Shown here: piece after piece, positions 61,941-64,000 of the stretch | How positions within the stretch are numbered: the stretch's first letter is position 1 | How the letters are laid out: every line of letters starts with the position of its first letter | NCBI GenBank assembly: GCA_036345935.2 | Contig: JADWOT020000002.1 | Span: 19,248,342 to 19,312,341, forward strand | Direction: 5' to 3' | Source: Taenia hydatigena | Taxonomy: Eukaryota > Platyhelminthes > Cestoda > Cyclophyllidea > Taeniidae | DNA length: 64,000 nt | Made by a program: the position numbers and the translations under genes | Notes under the pieces: generated by a model | Seen by the model: the letters and a program-made list of their open reading frames with translations, nothing else | What the model was told of the DNA's origin: nothing | Databases searched by the model: none

Positions 61941-63967
61941 ACGAGAATTACATTATTTGTAGCTTGACCATGGATCCTGCAGGATCGGTCCTCGTTGTTG
62001 GTAGTCCCGATAAACTGATTTGAATGTAAGGCTCACGAACCTATAGGCCAAATAGTCAATTATGAGGCCATATGGACAATGTGCGAGCCCTTCTGATTCA
62101 TCCCGATACACAAGAGATCCTATCGGACAGTCCAGACAGAACCATAAAACTCTGGTCGGTGGGAATGCGTCGAGGCACAAAGACTATCCATCGACATTCA
62201 GAAGGAATGTGGACGTTGCAGGTGTATCCTGTTCTCATTGGTCGGTATAATTTAATCAATCTCTTTAGACGAATCCTGATTGGACAGAAGTCTACCCTTC
62301 GGGTGGGATAAGAACATCTTTGCAACGAGGCCTCGCAATACTGATGACTCGTTTCTTATTGGTTGAGAATCGATCCCAGTCCTAAAGGTGCTTGTGGACT
62401 GATTTTTTGCGAATTTTTGTCTTGGTTATCATTACTTCGCCTTTTAGATAGCAACTCTATGTGGGGAATTCCGACGACGCCTATCTTCGGGTCTCTGCTA
62501 GTGGAGACGACGTTAAATGTTGGATGCGTTTTCTTCTTACTATTACGGTCGCATTTTATTTCACAGAGTAAAAAGTCAGGTGGATTAAAATTAAATGGGT
62601 ACAACTCATCGGTATCTTTGGAACAATTTGGCTTCCACAAGACTTCTTACTGCTTATGCTTATTTCCATTGGAACTCGCCTGATCAGATAATATCAGTAA
62701 TTTTGTTGGACAATACCAACAGAAACGGTTCATGACACTCACGTCCCTAGTGTCACTTATACTTGTTCATTCTCCTTACTTGAGCTTGGGACTGCGAATC
62801 TGTGTAGTGCGTTTGGTCAGCTTGCGCTATAACTGCGATTGCATTGGATTGTGCATCACGAACAGATGGATCGAATTTGAAACAGCAGAATAGAAGCAAA
62901 CTTTTTTGATCCGAGAAGGATAATTAAACGTTGATTAGCCTTTTGAAAGCATTAAAATGTGTTTTTCTTTAAAAAGAGAGGCGTTCAAACTATGATGATT
63001 GCTGCTTCTCAGCGACTAATATAGTGAATGCGCTCACTTCTATTTTTAATGGTGCTACTGCAGTCTTGGTTATGTAGACCCGGAGGTATGGCTAAAGCTA
63101 ACATCAACGTCTCTGAACTATTGTGCGTCTCCCTCTTTCAGTCAACCACGGTCAACTGCTACTGCAAGCGATTTTCGAACGCTGACCAAAGACTCAGCTA
63201 TGCGATGTAGACGATGATAACTTTCACGCGGCTAGTAGTTTAACTGAACGAGCCTACTCCTTCCTCTTCCTACTGCCTTCGTTTTTCTTCCATGAGGACA
63301 CACAAAATTTGAAAAAAGGATGTGTCTCACTGCGCCATCACATTCCCATCATTTTAAGGCAAGCGCTTAGCTTTGCCGCTTTCACTTTTACGTCCCCTTT
63401 TAAAACATGTTTTCGTGACACTGCTGATGTGGTCACATTGAGTGAGCAATTGTATTCACAGCTCAGCAAGCAGCCTTAGTCAAGTTTATTATGATGGCAG
63501 TGTTGTCAACTCTTCCTTGTTTCAATGACAGTCGCGGACGCGCTATGGTTCCTTTCATTGTCCATGACACGGCACTTCCAAAGGAGCAACGACTATTGTG
63601 TGAACACGTGCCAGAGTGGATTACTAATGTCGTTGTCACCGTGAGTGGCGTTTCGAGGGTCTTAGCGCTATTTTCACTGCTCCCAATTTACGCTCTGCTG
63701 CTGTTGCTTTGATCAAAGTCAGAGTCACTGCTGCACACATGGTAGTAGGGAATGACGGCGGTTGAGTGTTTCGCAAACTCCATATTAAGAGTGGGAGGGG
63801 AACTTATTAAACACAGAAGTTGACTGTTCTGGATTCTTAAAGCTTGTCAGGCGTATTAAGGGAGAATGGTCGCCTTAGACCTCTCTGAAGCCATTGCCCA
63901 GATTTTTTGGTTCGACGGCGATCTTTATCTTTTTGTGCATCGGGAAATTGATGCCCACTTGCAATGA
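61941..63967 (+). pseudogene. WDR48 (UAF1)-like gene, decayed
   Basis: WDR48 is a WD40 protein that activates ubiquitin-specific proteases. The exon at 61941-62221 carries WD repeats ([29 protein letters not shown]). A 47-base GT-AG intron leads to 62269-62387 (NPDWTEVY, then, after a frameshift, [11 protein letters not shown] and PVLK). An exon from about 62448 reads RVSASGDDVKCW. Further exons are a likely one near 63086-63200 (ANINVSELLC), 63500-63650 ([13 protein letters not shown] before GTGAGT) and the C-terminal exon at about 63860-63967 (LDLSEAIAQIFWFDGDLYL, stop at 63965). The order matches the known protein. In-frame TGA, TAA and TGA at about 62014-62062, a frameshift near 62304 and a TGA near 62366 mark it as a pseudogene. 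The N-terminal WD repeats are not identified. Confidence 0.75.
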
Positions 63968-64000
63968 CTTCTAGTGGTTCTAGTGTCGCATTGTTGTCTC

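Overview
This is nuclear DNA of a multicellular eukaryote, not of a bacterium. Genes are split into short exons by GT-AG introns of roughly 35 to 550 bases, promoters carry TATAAA-like boxes, and AATAAA signals follow the stop codons. The gene content (an expanded, tandem and inverted family of CAP-domain venom-allergen-like proteins, plus arginase-like and WDR48-like sequences) and the short introns fit a parasitic flatworm, most likely a cestode. That assignment is an inference from gene content, not something the sequence states directly.

From 1 to about 29.6 kb the window is an array of venom-allergen-like (VAL, SCP/TAPS) gene units. Five copies of a five-exon gene can be read in the window: A (6.4-7.5 kb, +), B (11.8-12.9 kb, +), C (19.0-20.2 kb, -), D (27.35-28.48 kb, +) and an isolated fifth copy E (42.3-43.2 kb, +). 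Only D has an uninterrupted frame, of 219 residues with a signal peptide, CAP domain and Cys-rich tail. Its intron 2 starts with GC instead of GT, and its TATA box is altered. A, B, C and E are pseudogenes. Each unit also holds several kilobases of non-coding repeated sequence, here called distal block X, middle block Y, a promoter-proximal block, and one of two 3' flank types, F1 or F2.

The most striking structure is an inverted repeat of about 6.96 kb (1-6961 against 19604-26564). It is nearly identical and without indels at every anchor point compared. It includes exons 1-3 of genes A and C with the same disabling mutations. It stops at a TG microsatellite in intron 3, after which the two genes are clearly more different and end in different 3' flank families. 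Gene C is therefore a chimera of a broken 5' half and an apparently intact 3' half. This points to recent gene conversion, inverted duplication or an assembly error with a breakpoint at the microsatellite. The left arm is cut by the window edge.

From 29.6 to 40.9 kb the main item is a seven-exon arginase-like gene (36.8-38.6 kb, +). It keeps the metal-binding motifs but has an in-frame TGA and degraded substrate-loop residues, so it is called a probable pseudogene. It lies between two copies of a diverged repeat in inverted orientation (about 34.4-35.1 and 40.2-40.9 kb).

From 40.9 to 45.2 kb lies VAL pseudogene E with shortened 5' blocks and an F2 flank. The flank contains about 580 bases not found in the matching flank of B, with a 119-codon open frame. 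From 45 to 57 kb no gene is recognised; there are diverged inverted repeats and an orphan fragment of the VAL array at 56.9-57.8 kb. A coding-like fragment of unknown family lies at 57.8-58.5 kb on the minus strand. The right end (61.9-64.0 kb) holds a decayed WDR48-like (UAF1-like) gene with WD40 exons and C-terminal exons.

Overall the window looks like a region of repeated segmental duplication, inversion and gene death with a single candidate functional gene, D. I found no CRISPR, rRNA or tRNA gene, and no recognisable reverse transcriptase or transposase.
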